Under the pieces are notes generated by a model. It searched no databases. It was not told the DNA's origin and saw only the letters and a program-made list of their open reading frames with translations. 64,000 nucleotides of DNA from G963668185 sp965237445 (GTDB lineage: Bacteria > Chloroflexota > Dehalococcoidia > Lucifugimonadales > G963668185): contig OZ250142.1 of assembly GCA_965237445.1 (NCBI GenBank), forward strand, positions 2,604,001 through 2,668,000. The letters run 5' to 3'. A program made the position numbers and the translations under genes. Shown here one piece after another: positions 17,773-25,727 of this stretch. Within the stretch, counting starts at the first letter, position 1. The number at the start of each line of letters is the position of its first letter.

Positions 17773-18936
17773 CTAAGGGAAGACAAACTCCCTGGTCTCG
17801 ACGCCTTCGAGTGCCTCCTCCACCAGATCGTCCACAGGCAACGCTGACTCGAGCCTGGCAGCACGGTCGGGCGAGCTTCTCGTTTCCGGGCTCTTGGACA
17901 CGAACAGGCTGCAGCAGTCCTGGTCGGGCTGGATCGACACCTCGTACGTTCCGATGTCCTTGGCTGCGTCGATTATCTCCTGCTTGTTGGCGCCTATCAG
18001 AGGCCTGAGCACCGGCATGCTCGCGACGGCCTCGATCGCAGCCAGGTTCTGCAGCGTCTGCGAGGCGACCTGGCCGACGCTGTCACCCGTAACCAGGGCC
18101 AGCGCGCGCGTCTGTTCGGCGATTCGCTCGGCAATGCGCATCATCAGGCGCCGGTAGAGAATCACCCGCGACCTTGGCGGCGAAGTCACTATGATCCTCC
18201 GCTGCGCCCCCGAGAAAGGCACGAGATGCAGCGTGGACCGGCCCTGGAACCGCGTCAGATGCTCAACGAGTTCCACGGCCTTATCTATTGATGAAGTGTC
18301 CACCAGCGGGTAGCTGTGGAAATGGACGAATTCGACCACACAGCCGCGCTTCATCATGTGCCAGGCGGCGACCGGGGAGTCGATGCCGCCTGAAAGCAGG
18401 CACGCTGCCCTGCCGCTGACTCCGACCGGCAGGCCGCCGTGGCCCTTGCTCTCGTGGAAGTAGACAAGTATCTCCTTCGGGAGCACATCCACCTGGATGT
18501 TCAGATCCGCGCCCTTCAGCTTCACCTGCCATGGAGTGATGGAACGTACGAAGTCCCCCAACCTGTTGTTCATTTCGTAAGAGGTAGTCGGAAACTCCTT
18601 GTCCGCCCTCCTTGCAGTGACGCGAAAGGTCTGAGCGGACAGATCCGGAACGGCCGATGCCAGAAGCTCTTCGACGGCGTCCAGGTTGCGTGGCACCCGG
18701 CGAGCCAGAAAGTACCTGGCAACACCGAAGCAGTCTCCGATTCGCGCCCCGACCTCGTCCGGGTCCGCTCCTTCTGAGAGCGTGAGGCCCAGCATCGAGT
18801 AGCCGTGCCATACGCGCCTTACGCCGGTGCCCTTCGTGGCTGAGCGCAGGTTCTCGGCGAGCTGCTTGACGTACATAGGCCGGTTCCTGCCCTTGAGCGC
18901 CAACTCGTGATACTTGACAATGTAATAGCTGTCCAT
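17773..18936 (-). CDS. thiI: tRNA 4-thiouridine synthase
   Basis: 387 residues from ATG 18936. The N-terminus (YYIVKYHELALKGRNRP) is the ThiI ferredoxin-like domain, followed by THUMP and the PP-loop ATPase motif SGGIDSP. ThiI adenylates U8 of tRNA and inserts sulphur; it can also serve thiazole synthesis. No C-terminal rhodanese domain is present, as in many non-enterobacterial forms. A much longer open frame exists upstream, but it is antisense to the CoA-transferase. The start codon lies only six bases from the opposite gene's likely ATG. Confidence 0.9.
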   Translation of the reverse strand: MDSYYIVKYHELALKGRNRPMYVKQLAENLRSATKGTGVRRVWHGYSMLGLTLSEGADPDEVGARIGDCFGVARYFLARRVPRNLDAVEELLASAVPDLSAQTFRVTARRADKEFPTTSYEMNNRLGDFVRSITPWQVKLKGADLNIQVDVLPKEILVYFHESKGHGGLPVGVSGRAACLLSGGIDSPVAAWHMMKRGCVVEFVHFHSYPLVDTSSIDKAVELVEHLTRFQGRSTLHLVPFSGAQRRIIVTSPPRSRVILYRRLMMRIAERIAEQTRALALVTGDSVGQVASQTLQNLAAIEAVASMPVLRPLIGANKQEIIDAAKDIGTYEVSIQPDQDCCSLFVSKSPETRSSPDRAARLESALPVDDLVEEALEGVETREFVFP

Positions 18937-18942
18937 CGAACA

Positions 18943-21471
18943 ATGTTCCCCGCACATGATAAGGCACTGGGAGCCCGTGCCGGACTTGACCTGGAGGAAT
19001 CCGCGCTGAGTAGCGACGCGTTGGCAGGGATCAGAGTCGTGGAGTTGAGCGGCGGGCGCATGGGCGCCGCGTGTGCGAAGCATCTTGCCGACTTCGGCGC
19101 GGACGTGGTGAAGGTGGAGCCGCCGGAGGGAGACGCGTTCCGGCAGGTCGGTCCGTTTGCCGGAGGCGAGCCGCATCCCGAGCGGTCGGCCCTGTTCCTG
19201 TACCTGAACGCCAACAAGCGCAGCGTCTGCCTGGACATTCGCACGGCAGACGGCCGCAGCGATCTCGACCTGCTCCTGAAGTCCGCTCACGTCTTCGTGA
19301 CGGACATTACCCGGACGCAGGCGCAAGAACTGGCGCTCGACGAGGATCGGGTCGAGGCGCTGAATCCAGGGCTTGTGTACACGAGCGTGACTCACTTTGG
19401 TCGGTCCGGGCCGTACAGCGATTACAAGGGCTCCGACCTCGTCGCGTTCCATATGGGAGGCGTCGGCTACGAGACGCCCAACTCCTCGGTCACCGACATC
19501 GAGGTCGACACACCATTGAAGTCGGGCGGGTACCAGGCTGAGTATCAGACGGCGTGGACCGCCGCAGCCGCGACCATGATCGGCCTCTTCCACAGGGACG
19601 CTTTTGGGCGCGGCCAATTGATCGACATTTCGGCCATGGATGCCATGGCCAGTATGATCCGCGACAAGATCGCGCTGTACGCATACTCCATTGGCGATAT
19701 CACCGAGAGCCGGATGAAGAGCTTTTTCACTTTCCTCTGGCCCTGTAAAGACGGCAGCGTCTCCACCACGTTCTCATCCCCTCACTGGTGGGAAGGGTTC
19801 AAGCGGGCCATGGGGCCACAAGACTGGTACGAGGACCCCAGGTATGCTACGCGGGAGGCCCGAAGGCAGCACATGGAGGATGTGGAAGCCAAGATCACGA
19901 ATTGGCTCACCGGCTACACCCGGCAAGAGCTGGCGGACATTCTTGGCCGCGAGGGTGTGCCGGTGTTTCCGGTCCACTCCATGGCCGAACTCCTGGAGTC
20001 CGAGCAATACCGGTCGAGGGGCGTGTTCGTAGACCAGGAACATCCGGTTGCCGGCAAGATGCGACAGCCCGGCCCGCCCGCTCGCCTCAGCGAGACTCCC
20101 TGGCGCATCAGGCGTCCGGCGCCAACGCTCGGTCAGCACACATCGGAGGCGCTGGAAGAGGCCAGGCGGCTCGCGTCCGGTACCGGGACGACCGCCCCAA
20201 ACGGCGCTCATCCCGCGGAGTTGCCCCGAAATGCGGAGCAGGGGGCGTGCTACGAAGGCTCGCTGCCTCTGGCCGGCGTCCGGGTGCTCGACTTTGGCTG
20301 GGTGTATGCGATGCCCCACTGCACGCAGTGGCTCGCGGCAATGGGAGCGGAGGTCCTGCGCGTCGAGTCCAACGGCAGGCTCGAATGGTGCCGGACCATG
20401 GGCAATCGCGGCGCCGACGGGATTGAGGGCGTCAATCGAGCGTATTCGTTCAATGCACTCAACGACAGCAAGCTCGGGATCACTCTCAATCTGCGGGAGG
20501 AGAGGGCTCGCGAGTTGATAAGGGAGATTGTCTCAATCTCCGATGTCGTCTCGGAGAACTTCACGGTGGGCGTCCTGGAGAGAATGGGGTTGGACTACGA
20601 CAGCCTCCGCAAGATCAGGCCGGACCTTGTAATGCTCAGTGCCACGACGCTTGGAGCGACCGGTCCTGAGAGGCATTCCACCGGCTGGGGGCCGAACATA
20701 CAGTCCTATTCGGGCATGGCCGCCGTTACCGGATACGAGGGCGGCCCGCCGGTTACAGTCGGTGCGAACTGGCCCGATTTCGTGACGGGGACCGTCATGG
20801 CGTTCTCAGTCCTCGCGGCCCTGTACCATCGCCGCCGGACCGGGCGGGGCCAGCATATCGACCTTTCCATGGCCGAGGTTGTGACGACGATGCTCCCCGA
20901 GCCTGTTCTCGAGTACTCGGTGGGCGGCCGCGAGCCGTACCGCATGGGCAACCGGGACCCACATCACGCGCCGCACAACGTGTACGCCTGCGACGGTCAC
21001 GATCAGTGGGTCGCGGTCGCCGTAACGCGTGACGAGGAGTGGCTCGCGCTCTGCGATGCCGTGGGCCGGCCCGGATGGGCGTCAGACCCTCGATTCAGGA
21101 CCGCGCCTGACCGCAAGGCCAATGAGGACGCGCTGGACGATCTCATAGCGGGTTGGACCCACAATCTCGAGCCGTGGGAGGCTACCAGGATCCTGCAGTC
21201 GGCGGGTGTGCCGGCCGGTCCTGTATTGAACGTTTTCGATATGTTCGTGGACCCGCATCTCGCGGCCCGCCGGCTCTTGGTCGAAATGGAGCATCCTGAG
21301 GTCGGCCCCAGGACCGTCGCCAGTCTTCCGGTGCGCTTCGGAGCAGTGCCGGAGGTGCCGCACAGGCACGCGCCACTCCTTGGCGAACACAATGGGGTCG
21401 TGTTCGAAGAGATGCTGGGCGTCGGCCGCGAGACGTTCGAGCGGCTTGTCGCCGACCGCGTAATCTACTGA
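18943..21471 (+). CDS. Two-domain fused CaiB/BaiF CoA-transferase
   Basis: 842 residues from ATG 18943; an earlier ATG at 18907 or a later non-ATG start near 19000 is possible. Residues about 20-420 form one family III CoA-transferase domain (LAGIRVVELSGG, YKGSDLVAF with the candidate nucleophile Asp). Residues about 440-842 form a second (LAGVRVLDFGWVYA), whose equivalent segment TGWGPNIQSYSG has no aspartate. This repeats, in one chain, the catalytic plus non-catalytic pair at 627-3031. Single CaiB chains are about 400 residues, so the fusion is real and the frame is clean. Substrate unknown; alcohol dehydrogenases follow convergently. Confidence 0.85.
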   Translation: MFPAHDKALGARAGLDLEESALSSDALAGIRVVELSGGRMGAACAKHLADFGADVVKVEPPEGDAFRQVGPFAGGEPHPERSALFLYLNANKRSVCLDIRTADGRSDLDLLLKSAHVFVTDITRTQAQELALDEDRVEALNPGLVYTSVTHFGRSGPYSDYKGSDLVAFHMGGVGYETPNSSVTDIEVDTPLKSGGYQAEYQTAWTAAAATMIGLFHRDAFGRGQLIDISAMDAMASMIRDKIALYAYSIGDITESRMKSFFTFLWPCKDGSVSTTFSSPHWWEGFKRAMGPQDWYEDPRYATREARRQHMEDVEAKITNWLTGYTRQELADILGREGVPVFPVHSMAELLESEQYRSRGVFVDQEHPVAGKMRQPGPPARLSETPWRIRRPAPTLGQHTSEALEEARRLASGTGTTAPNGAHPAELPRNAEQGACYEGSLPLAGVRVLDFGWVYAMPHCTQWLAAMGAEVLRVESNGRLEWCRTMGNRGADGIEGVNRAYSFNALNDSKLGITLNLREERARELIREIVSISDVVSENFTVGVLERMGLDYDSLRKIRPDLVMLSATTLGATGPERHSTGWGPNIQSYSGMAAVTGYEGGPPVTVGANWPDFVTGTVMAFSVLAALYHRRRTGRGQHIDLSMAEVVTTMLPEPVLEYSVGGREPYRMGNRDPHHAPHNVYACDGHDQWVAVAVTRDEEWLALCDAVGRPGWASDPRFRTAPDRKANEDALDDLIAGWTHNLEPWEATRILQSAGVPAGPVLNVFDMFVDPHLAARRLLVEMEHPEVGPRTVASLPVRFGAVPEVPHRHAPLLGEHNGVVFEEMLGVGRETFERLVADRVIY

Positions 21472-21485
21472 ACCAGCGGCCCTGG

Positions 21486-21505
21486 GAGAGCAGGGCCCTG
21501 CTCTC
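21486..21505. terminator. Perfect 20-bp palindrome between convergent genes
   Basis: GAGAGCAGGGCCCTGCTCTC lies in the 46-base gap between the fused CoA-transferase and the convergent alcohol dehydrogenase. It can fold on either strand and probably acts as a two-way terminator, though T-runs are weak. Confidence 0.5.
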
Positions 21506-21517
21506 TTACCAGTATCT

Positions 21518-22594
21518 CTAGTCGAACGTCAGCACAGTGCGAGTCGCCGCGCCGCTCACCATGTCGTCGAACGCCTCGTTGATCTCGTGGAGCGGCCTGT
21601 ACTTTGTGATCAACTCGTCCAGCTTGATACGTCCGTCCATATACAGATCAAGCAGCCACGGGAAGTCGATGCGCGGCCGCCCGGCGCCGTAGAAGGTGCC
21701 CATCAGCGTGCGGTCCATGAACAGCGCGTTCGCCGACACCGAGACGGTCGAGTCCGACGGCGGCACTCCAACCATGCAGGCCGTCCCGCCCGGACGCGTG
21801 CAGTCGTAGGCCTGGGTAACCAACTCCGGCAGTCCCACGACCTCGAACGCATAGTCCACTCCCCCGCCCGTCATGTCCATGATCCTGCCGACGGGGTCCT
21901 CCCTGTCCGCATTGACCGTGTGAGTGGCGCCCATCTCCTTGGCCATGTCTAGCCTGGAGTCCATCTTGTCGACGGCGATGATCTTCGACGCAGAGGCTAG
22001 CTTCGCGCCCTGGACCGCATGTAGCCCGACGCCGCCGCACCCGAAGATCGCGACGGTCGAGCCCGTCTCCACCTTGGCCCGGTTGACTACCGCGCCAACG
22101 CCGGTCATCACACTGCAACCGAACAGGCAGAGCTTGTCCACCGGGATATCCTTCCTGGCCTTCACGAGAGACGACGCGGAAACGACCGTCTCCTCCGAGA
22201 ACGTCGCGAGCCCGTGCGATATCGGTACTCCGTCCTGGCTGAACCGGTAACCGCCATCGGGCTCCTTACGGCGGTTGACCTCGCACAGGTTTGGGCGGGC
22301 CGCCGTGCAGTTGCGGCATGTCCCGCACTGCCGCGTCAGCGAGAAGATAACGTGGTCTCCCTGCGCGAACTCTTCCACACCCTCGCCGACCTCCTCGATC
22401 ACGCCGGCGCCCTCGTGCCCCATGACGAATGGAACTTCATCACGGACAGAGTGCCCGGTCACCGCGTGGTAGTCGCTGTGGCATGCGCCCGCGCCCGCCA
22501 TCTTCACACGGACCTCGCCCTTCCGCGGGCCGTCCAGGTCCACTTCTTCGACCGGAATCGGCTGGTGTGCTTCGTAGAAAACCGCTGCTTTCAT
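21518..22594 (-). CDS. Zinc-dependent alcohol dehydrogenase, copy A
   Basis: 358 residues. Medium-chain dehydrogenase that oxidises an alcohol or reduces an aldehyde with NAD(P). Catalytic zinc site: ACHSDYH and GHEGAG; structural zinc cysteines: CGTCRNC and a later C in PNLCE; nucleotide motif GCGGVGLHAVQG. The ATG at 22594 (MKAAVFYEAH) has AAGGAGG eight bases upstream, so 20 earlier in-frame residues are dropped. It is nearly identical along its length to the next gene, from which it is separated by 88 bases, so they are recent tandem duplicates. The domain order is that of class III-like Adh proteins. Confidence 0.9.
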   Translation of the reverse strand: MKAAVFYEAHQPIPVEEVDLDGPRKGEVRVKMAGAGACHSDYHAVTGHSVRDEVPFVMGHEGAGVIEEVGEGVEEFAQGDHVIFSLTRQCGTCRNCTAARPNLCEVNRRKEPDGGYRFSQDGVPISHGLATFSEETVVSASSLVKARKDIPVDKLCLFGCSVMTGVGAVVNRAKVETGSTVAIFGCGGVGLHAVQGAKLASASKIIAVDKMDSRLDMAKEMGATHTVNADREDPVGRIMDMTGGGVDYAFEVVGLPELVTQAYDCTRPGGTACMVGVPPSDSTVSVSANALFMDRTLMGTFYGAGRPRIDFPWLLDLYMDGRIKLDELITKYRPLHEINEAFDDMVSGAATRTVLTFD

Positions 22595-22682
22595 CGCTTC
22601 TGCCTCCTTGGAGTCTGGGGGTTTCTGGGCCTTGAAACTTTCAGATTCGAGCATCCGGGCGCGCGCCGCGTATGTCCCGGCG

Positions 22683-23762
22683 TCAGTCGAACGTCAGCAC
22701 CGTGCGCGTGGCGGCGCCGCTCACCATGTCGTCAAACGCTTCGTTGATCTCTTGCAGTGGCCTGTACTTCGTGATGATCTCGTCTAGCTTGATCCGCCCG
22801 TCCATGTACAGGTCCAGCAGCCAAGGGAAGTCGATGCGCGGCCGTCCCGCGCCGTAGAAGGTACCCATCAGCGTGCGGTCCATGATCAGCGCATTTGCCG
22901 ACACCGAGATCGTGGAGCCGGACGGTGGCACGCCGACCATGCAGGCCGTGCCTCCCAGACGTGTGCAGTCGTAGGCCTGGGTGACCAACTCCGGCAGACC
23001 CACGACCTCGAAGGCGTAGTCCACGCCGCCGTCAGTGAGGTCCATGACCTTGCCTACGGGGTCCTCCCTGTCCGGGTTGATCGTGTGCGTCGCGCCCATC
23101 ACCGTCGCAGCATCGAGCCTCGAGTCCATCTTGTCGATGGCGATGATCTTGGATGCCGACACCAGCTTCGCGCCCTGCACGGCGTGAAGGCCCACCCCTC
23201 CGCATCCGAAGACCGCGACCGTGGACCCGGGCGGCACTTTGGCGCGGTTCACCACGGCGCCAACGCCCGTCATCACGCTGCAACCGAACAGGCAGAGCTT
23301 GTCTAAGGGGATGTCTTTCCTTACCTTCACGAGTGCTGACGCAGAGACCACCGTCTCTTCGGAGAACGTGCCCAGCCAGTGATGGAGCCGGACGCCGTCC
23401 TTGCTGAACCGGTAGCTGCTCTCGTTCGCGCTGGAACTGTCGACCTCACACAGGTTGGGCCGGCCTGCCGTGCAGTTCCGGCAAAGGCCGCACTGCTCGG
23501 TCAGCGAGAAAATTACGTGGTCTCCTAGCGACAGGTCTTCCACGCCTTCCCCGACTTCCGCCACCATGCCGGCGCCTTCGTGCCCCATCACGAAGGGGTC
23601 CCGCTCCCCGCCCCCTGAGTGGCCGCTGACAGAGTGGTAGTCGCTGTGGCATGCGCCTGCGCCCGCCATCTTCACGCGGACTTCACCCTTTTGCGGGCCG
23701 TCCAGGTCAACGTCCTCCACGGGAACGGGCTCGTGCGCCTTGTAGAAAACCGCTGCTTTCAT
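22683..23762 (-). CDS. Zinc-dependent alcohol dehydrogenase, copy B
   Basis: 359 residues, tandem paralogue of the gene at 21518. It has the same zinc sites (ACHSDYH, GHEGAG, CGLCRNC with PNLCE) and cofactor motif GCGGVGLHAVQG. The differences cluster in residues about 45-60 (GHSGGGERDP) and 120-145, near the substrate-facing lobe, hinting at altered specificity. It starts MKAAVFYKAHEPVPVEDVD with GGGAG upstream of ATG 23762. It is the first gene of the pair to be transcribed. Which alcohol is used is unknown. Confidence 0.9.
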   Translation of the reverse strand: MKAAVFYKAHEPVPVEDVDLDGPQKGEVRVKMAGAGACHSDYHSVSGHSGGGERDPFVMGHEGAGMVAEVGEGVEDLSLGDHVIFSLTEQCGLCRNCTAGRPNLCEVDSSSANESSYRFSKDGVRLHHWLGTFSEETVVSASALVKVRKDIPLDKLCLFGCSVMTGVGAVVNRAKVPPGSTVAVFGCGGVGLHAVQGAKLVSASKIIAIDKMDSRLDAATVMGATHTINPDREDPVGKVMDLTDGGVDYAFEVVGLPELVTQAYDCTRLGGTACMVGVPPSGSTISVSANALIMDRTLMGTFYGAGRPRIDFPWLLDLYMDGRIKLDEIITKYRPLQEINEAFDDMVSGAATRTVLTFD

Positions 23763-24064
23763 ACTTGGATGCTCCCTCAGTTTGTTGGCTGCCTGAGGTT
23801 ATCGAATCACTCAGGAAACTGAAGAACTATGGGCTAGACGAATCCTCGGCAAATCTGCTCTATTCGGTTGTTGTTGCGATGGCCCGTAGCGTCAACATCA
23901 CAGATGATGTTGACATGGACTTCATTGGATATCCATTCGTTCCCGGAATATTTCAGACCACAACAACTACCCCACCTACCCCAATCTCCTAGCAACGGGT
24001 CCTGCAAAGTCACGCGTGTTGACCAAGGAAAGGGCCCTCCATATACTCGAACCAGGATCTGATC
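23763..24064. other. Intergenic region with an unexplained short open frame
   Basis: About 300 bases between divergent genes, expected to hold both promoters. On the plus strand, bases 23787-23992 read through without stop as a protein-like peptide (VIESLRKLKNYGLD, then VNITDDVDMDFIGYPF) but the only in-frame ATG is internal (23880). It could be a decayed gene tail or chance. No other structure seen. Confidence 0.3.
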
Positions 24065-24514
24065 ATGTCATTACGCGGCCGTCTGGACGAAGACCTGAAG
24101 CAAGCTATGCGGGACAAGAACGTTGCCCTGCGCGATGTGCTGCGCTTTCTCCGGTCGGAGATCCATAACCAGGAAATCGCCAGCCAGAAACCGCTCGACG
24201 ACGATGGCATAAGATCGGTGCTGGTCAAGCTGGCGCAAGAGCGGCGCGACAGCATTGCGGCTTTCAATGAGGCGGGACGTACTGACCTGGTGGTGGCTGA
24301 AGAGACCGGCCTCTCGATTGTCATGGAGTACCTGCCGCAGCAGATGACGTCTGATGAGATCAGGGAGATCGCCCTCACCGTTGTAAAGGACGTTGGGGCC
24401 GCCGGGCCGCGCGACATGGGCAAGGTGATGGGGCCCCTGATAAGCCGGACGCGGGGACGCGCCAACGGGCGCGAGGTCAGCGATGTCGTGAAGGAGATAC
24501 TGGCTTCGCTATGA
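24065..24514 (+). CDS. yqeY: GatB/YqeY domain protein
   Basis: 149 residues. The stand-alone YqeY domain resembles the tRNA-binding tail of GatB, the amidotransferase subunit that makes Gln-tRNA or Asn-tRNA; its own role is unproven. Family signs: LDEDLKQAMRDKN, a Q-rich middle (YLPQQM) and the closing GRANGREVSDVVKEIL. It overlaps purQ by four bases (ATGA), so translation is coupled. Confidence 0.88.
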   Translation: MSLRGRLDEDLKQAMRDKNVALRDVLRFLRSEIHNQEIASQKPLDDDGIRSVLVKLAQERRDSIAAFNEAGRTDLVVAEETGLSIVMEYLPQQMTSDEIREIALTVVKDVGAAGPRDMGKVMGPLISRTRGRANGREVSDVVKEILASL

Positions 24515-25215
24515 GGTTCGGTGTCGTGGTGTTCCCCGGAACATGGAGCGACGTCGACTGTTTTCACGTACTCTCAGAAGTACTGAAGCAACCCGTCGAT
24601 TACGTCTGGCACAAAGAGACCGACCTGACGGCCTACGACTGCGTCATCCTCCCCGGCGGGTTCTCGTACGGGGACTACCTTCGGCCGGGCGCCATAGCCC
24701 GCTTCTCGCCGGTTATGAAGTCGGTGGCGGAGTTCGACAAGGCAGGCGGCCTTGTGCTGGGAATCTGCAACGGGTTCCAGATTCTTTGCGAAGCCGGCCT
24801 GCTGCCCGGCGTGCTGCGCCCCAACGTTCACCTGGAGTTCAGGTGCCAGTGGGTGGACCTGCGCGTTGAGAACACGTCGTCTCCCTTTACCGGCGCTGCT
24901 AAGACAGGTCAGGTCTTGGGCGTTCCTATCTCCCACGGCGAGGGCAACTACTTTGCGGACGCGAAGACTCTCGCCGGGTTGGAAGACTCGGGCCGCGTTC
25001 TGTTCCGGTACAGCACGCCTGAGGGTGAGATTTCGGCTGACGCCAACCCGAACGGCTCCCTGAACAACATTGCGGGCATCGTCAATGAACAGGGCAACGT
25101 CCTGGGAATGATGCCCCATCCGGAACGCTGTGCTGAAGACCTGCTCGGAGGCGTGGACGGGCGCGTCATCTTCGAATCGCTGATCGAGTCGGCGGTGAGG
25201 GCACTTCCGGCCTGA
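24511..25215 (+). CDS. purQ: Phosphoribosylformylglycinamidine synthase, glutaminase subunit
   Basis: 234 residues. Supplies ammonia from glutamine to PurL in step four of purine synthesis. Class I glutamine amidotransferase: nucleophile C86 in GICNGFQ, and the catalytic His/Glu pair in MMPHPERCAED near the C-terminus. The start MRFGVVVFPGTWSDVDC is typical. It overlaps yqeY and is parted from purL by a hicAB pair. No purS reading frame is seen beside it, although this small PurQ normally needs PurS. Confidence 0.93.
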   Translation: MRFGVVVFPGTWSDVDCFHVLSEVLKQPVDYVWHKETDLTAYDCVILPGGFSYGDYLRPGAIARFSPVMKSVAEFDKAGGLVLGICNGFQILCEAGLLPGVLRPNVHLEFRCQWVDLRVENTSSPFTGAAKTGQVLGVPISHGEGNYFADAKTLAGLEDSGRVLFRYSTPEGEISADANPNGSLNNIAGIVNEQGNVLGMMPHPERCAEDLLGGVDGRVIFESLIESAVRALPA

Positions 25216-25237
25216 TAGAGCCGATAGCGTTCTAGTT

Positions 25238-25429
25238 TTGCCTAAAGTGCGTGATGCCATTCGTCTCATTGAACGGGAAGGATGGCGCTTAGTCCGGACA
25301 AGAGGAAGCCACAGACAGTACCGACATTCGGCCAAGCGAGGCACGGTTACAATACCTGGAAAACCGGGCGATGACCTGCCTGCAGGCACATGGAACAGCA
25401 TATTGAAGCAGGCTGGGTTGAAGGAGTGA
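25238..25429 (+). CDS. hicA: HicA-like toxin
   Basis: 63 residues from a TTG at 25238. HicA toxins have a double-stranded-RNA-binding-like fold and cleave mRNA; the catalytic histidine lies in GSHRQYRH. The motif LIEREGWRLVRTRGSH and the closing GTWNSILKQAG match the family. No clear ribosome site precedes the TTG, which would keep expression low. It is followed five bases later by hicB; the ribosome site of hicB lies inside the end of hicA. Confidence 0.85.
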   Translation: MPKVRDAIRLIEREGWRLVRTRGSHRQYRHSAKRGTVTIPGKPGDDLPAGTWNSILKQAGLKE

Positions 25430-25434
25430 ACGCA

Positions 25435-25659
25435 ATGAAATACACGGTTGTAATCGAGAAATCGCCCAGCAACTATGCGGCCTACGTGCCAGACTTGCCC
25501 GGATGCGTTGCTACCGGCAGTACGAAGGAGGAAGTGCTGAACGAGATTCGAGACGCCATTGCTTTCCACGTCGAAAGCCTGTTGGAACACGGCGAGGCTG
25601 TTCCAGACTCGCAGACGACCGCAGCTATTGTGGATGCTGAAATCCTCGCTGCGGGGTAG
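25435..25659 (+). CDS. hicB: HicB-like antitoxin (short form)
   Basis: 74 residues from ATG 25435 with AAGGAG nine bases upstream. The partial RNase H-like fold (YTVVIEKSPSNYAAYVPDLPGCVATGST) with HVESLLEHGE is that of HicB_like antitoxins, which bind and block HicA. There is no C-terminal DNA-binding helix-turn-helix or ribbon-helix-helix, so it may not repress its own promoter. It lies inside the purQ-purL operon in the same direction. Confidence 0.85.
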   Translation: MKYTVVIEKSPSNYAAYVPDLPGCVATGSTKEEVLNEIRDAIAFHVESLLEHGEAVPDSQTTAAIVDAEILAAG

Positions 25660-25727
25660 CGAGCAGCAACTGCAGTACCACTCAGTGGCAATGACCTCAG
25701 TCTGATCTCATTACGTAACAACTGCAC

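Noticed and set aside
18937..19617. Long N-terminal extension of thiI (open frame to 19617)
   Set aside because: It is antisense to the CoA-transferase and the ThiI fold starts at MDSYYIVKYHELAL (18936).
24574..25590. Minus-strand frame of 338 codons over purQ and hicAB
   Set aside because: Antisense to recognised genes; no motif.
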